A stretch of 64,000 nt of DNA from Bacteroidia bacterium (lineage in GTDB: Bacteria; Bacteroidota; Bacteroidia; SpSt-205). The translations under genes were made by a program, and so were the position numbers. The stretch's first letter is position 1. Each line of letters starts with the position of its first letter. The notes beneath the pieces were generated by a model. The model was given only the letters and a program-made list of their open reading frames with translations, searched no databases and was not told the DNA's origin. Location: assembly GCA_026003235.1 (NCBI GenBank), contig BPGW01000002.1:123501-187500 (forward strand). Direction: 5' to 3'. This document shows positions 62,836 through 64,000 of this stretch, in pieces.

Positions 62836-63829
62836 GCGAGATTATGCTCTGCTTTTTGCCCGCTACTTTGTGGGCGTGCTTTTCACCTTCTCCGGCCTAA
62901 TCAAGGTCAACGACGTGCGGGGCTTTGCCTACAAGCTGGAAGAGTACTTTGAGGTCTTCTACAAGCACAGCGGGGTCCCCTTTCACGAAATCTTCGGCCC
63001 GTGGAGTGTGGCTTTGGCGGGGGCTATAGCGGTGTTTGAGACAGGGCTGGCCGTCTTTCTGATCTTGGGCTATGCGCGCCGCTTCACCGCTTGGAGCCTC
63101 CTTCTTATGATTCTGTTTTTTACCTTCCTCACCGCCTATTCCGCTATTACTCGGGCGGTGTCGGACTGTGGATGCTTCGGGGAGGTGATCAAGCTCACCC
63201 CCTGGCAGTCTTTTGCCAAGGACGTGGGGCTGCTGGGCTTGATTGGGTACATCTTCCTCAAGAGAGAAGAGCTGCGGCCCCTGGTGCCGCATCGGTGGCT
63301 GCCTTGGATAGCCTGGGGCAGTTGGGCAGCGCTGGCAGGGCTCACGACCTACTTTTACTTGTACCTGCCGGCGGTGGACTTCCTCCCCTACCACGAAGGG
63401 CAGAACCTGAAAAAAGCCCTGGAACCGGGGCCTGCCGGCGTGCCGCTCATCACCGATTACGTCTCTACGCGCCTGACCGACTGCGGGGTGAATGAACTGG
63501 AGGGACGCGTGATCCTGGTGGTGGTACAGCGGCTTGAGAAACTGACTCCGGCTGAAGTAGAGCGACTGCGGGCTTTCTTATCCAACTTACCCCCGGGCCT
63601 CAAGGTTGTAGGCGTTACGGCCTCCCCCAAAGAAGAGCGTCAGCGCTGGCCCCAGGAAAAAGGCCTGCCGGGTCTTTGCTTTGCCCCTCAGGATCAGACG
63701 GTACTCAAGGCGCTTTTGCGTTCGTCAGCGGGAGCCCTCTACCTGGAAAACGGCATCATTCGCAAGAAGTGGCCTTGGCGGCGCCTCCCCGCCGGCCCTG
63801 AAGCCCACCGATGGTTCGCTTCTTCCTGA
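62825..63829 (+). CDS. DoxX/MauE-like membrane protein with C-terminal thioredoxin-like region
   Basis: 334 residues. About five membrane helices lie in the first ~190 residues (LLFARYFVGVLFTFSGLIKV; WSVALAGAIAVFETGLAVFL; SLLLMILFFTFLTAYSAI), with the diagnostic SDCGCFGEVIKLTPW loop of MauE/DoxX-type proteins that pass electrons or disulfides across the membrane. The remaining ~140 residues (VILVVVQRLEKLTPAEVERL, LKVVGVTAS) resemble a thioredoxin-fold region without a CxxC. The redox role is inferred; methylamine use is not supported by the neighbourhood. It overlaps rny by 11 bases and the next gene by 19. Confidence 0.8.
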   Translation: MLAKRDYALLFARYFVGVLFTFSGLIKVNDVRGFAYKLEEYFEVFYKHSGVPFHEIFGPWSVALAGAIAVFETGLAVFLILGYARRFTAWSLLLMILFFTFLTAYSAITRAVSDCGCFGEVIKLTPWQSFAKDVGLLGLIGYIFLKREELRPLVPHRWLPWIAWGSWAALAGLTTYFYLYLPAVDFLPYHEGQNLKKALEPGPAGVPLITDYVSTRLTDCGVNELEGRVILVVVQRLEKLTPAEVERLRAFLSNLPPGLKVVGVTASPKEERQRWPQEKGLPGLCFAPQDQTVLKALLRSSAGALYLENGIIRKKWPWRRLPAGPEAHRWFASS

Positions 63830-64000
63830 GGGTAGCCCTTCAGGCCCTGCTGCTGTTTTTCTTCAGTTTCACGCTCCTGTTTTTTCTGGTGCGGGGGCTG
63901 GGGGATCCGGCCCAGATGCTTCTCGGTCAGCGGTCGGATCAGGCTTCCCTGGAAGCTATCCGGGCTAGCTTGCACCTGGATCAGCCGCTTTGGCGCCAGT
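63811..64000 (+). CDS. ABC transporter permease, DppB/OppB-like (N-terminal fragment)
   Basis: 63 codons are visible from ATG 63811 before the window ends. One membrane helix (ALQALLLFFFSFTLLFFLV) is followed by RGLGDPAQMLLGQRSDQ and IRASLHLDQPLWRQ, the classic start of peptide/nickel ABC-transporter permeases, where the motif reads GDPxxxLLG and RxxLGLDxPL. It is probably part of a longer oligopeptide-transport operon to the right. It overlaps the DoxX-like gene by 19 bases. Confidence 0.85.
   Translation, partial: MVRFFLRVALQALLLFFFSFTLLFFLVRGLGDPAQMLLGQRSDQASLEAIRASLHLDQPLWRQ

Overview
The window looks like chromosomal DNA of a GC-rich member of the Bacteroidota or a close relative. Four sequence traits support this. 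Nearly every transcription unit starts with a TAnnTTTG box, the Bacteroidetes -7 promoter element. Many large exported proteins end in a type IX secretion (T9SS) C-terminal sorting domain. Exported proteins follow the Bacteroidetes 'Q-rule' (Gln right after the signal-peptide cleavage site, here usually Trp-Ala-Gln). The gene set also fits: short-form ProS, CoaX, a Bacteroidetes-type arginine decarboxylase, an ECF sigma/anti-sigma pair, and zapA next to rny. Genus and habitat cannot be told from the sequence.

Layout. 1-13 kb: a propeller-type sensor kinase running off the left edge, a Cys/His-rich secreted protein, a seven-repeat T9SS cargo protein, proS, a Gly/Trp/Tyr-rich lipoprotein, a cystathionine beta-synthase-like enzyme, a lamin-tail-like secreted protein, folD, a divergent arginine decarboxylase/arginase pair, a small outer-membrane protein and a Fic/Doc protein. 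13-15 kb: tRNA-Arg(ACG) and an AT-rich restriction-modification pair. 15-20 kb: two large secreted proteins and a pair of facing terminators. 20-28 kb, minus strand: an AT-rich GT-C glycosyltransferase and an operon recQ - lytic transglycosylase - birA - coaX - outer-membrane protein. 28-37 kb: kdsD-manC, two paralogous beta-helix T9SS proteins (the second frameshifted) and mscL. 37-46 kb: sigma/anti-sigma/murB/aroE, a T9SS-exported CocE-like hydrolase, two small coiled-coil membrane proteins (one PspB-like), dapB, aroF and a uridine phosphorylase. 46-64 kb: uvrB, a membrane protein plus a giant sensor kinase plus a large outer-membrane protein, a glycosyltransferase, thiC, an M1 peptidase, a small coiled-coil protein, zapA, rny, a DoxX/MauE-like protein and the start of a peptide ABC-transporter permease.

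How the genes work together. This is mostly a compact housekeeping core (translation, folate, lysine/aromatic precursors, thiamine, peptidoglycan, DNA repair, RNA turnover, division) interleaved with cell-surface and secreted proteins. Genes within operons overlap by a few to tens of bases, and convergent neighbours often overlap at their 3' ends. No stretch over about 300 bases lacks a gene. The two largest gaps (about 205 bases at 13253-13460 and 187 bases at 20041-20227) hold promoters, and the first also a possible 16-codon ORF.

The most interesting general signal is promoter geometry. The last base of the TAnnTTTG box commonly lies 4-7 bases, most often exactly 5, before the start codon, so many mRNAs should be leaderless. 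Several divergent gene pairs have interlocked boxes, and one pair forms a perfect 22-bp palindrome. Four genes (coaX, birA, aroE and a beta-helix protein) are broken by single-base indels in short homopolymers. I consider assembly error the likeliest explanation for these, but real frameshifts cannot be excluded. I did not find a convincing wholly new multi-gene system.
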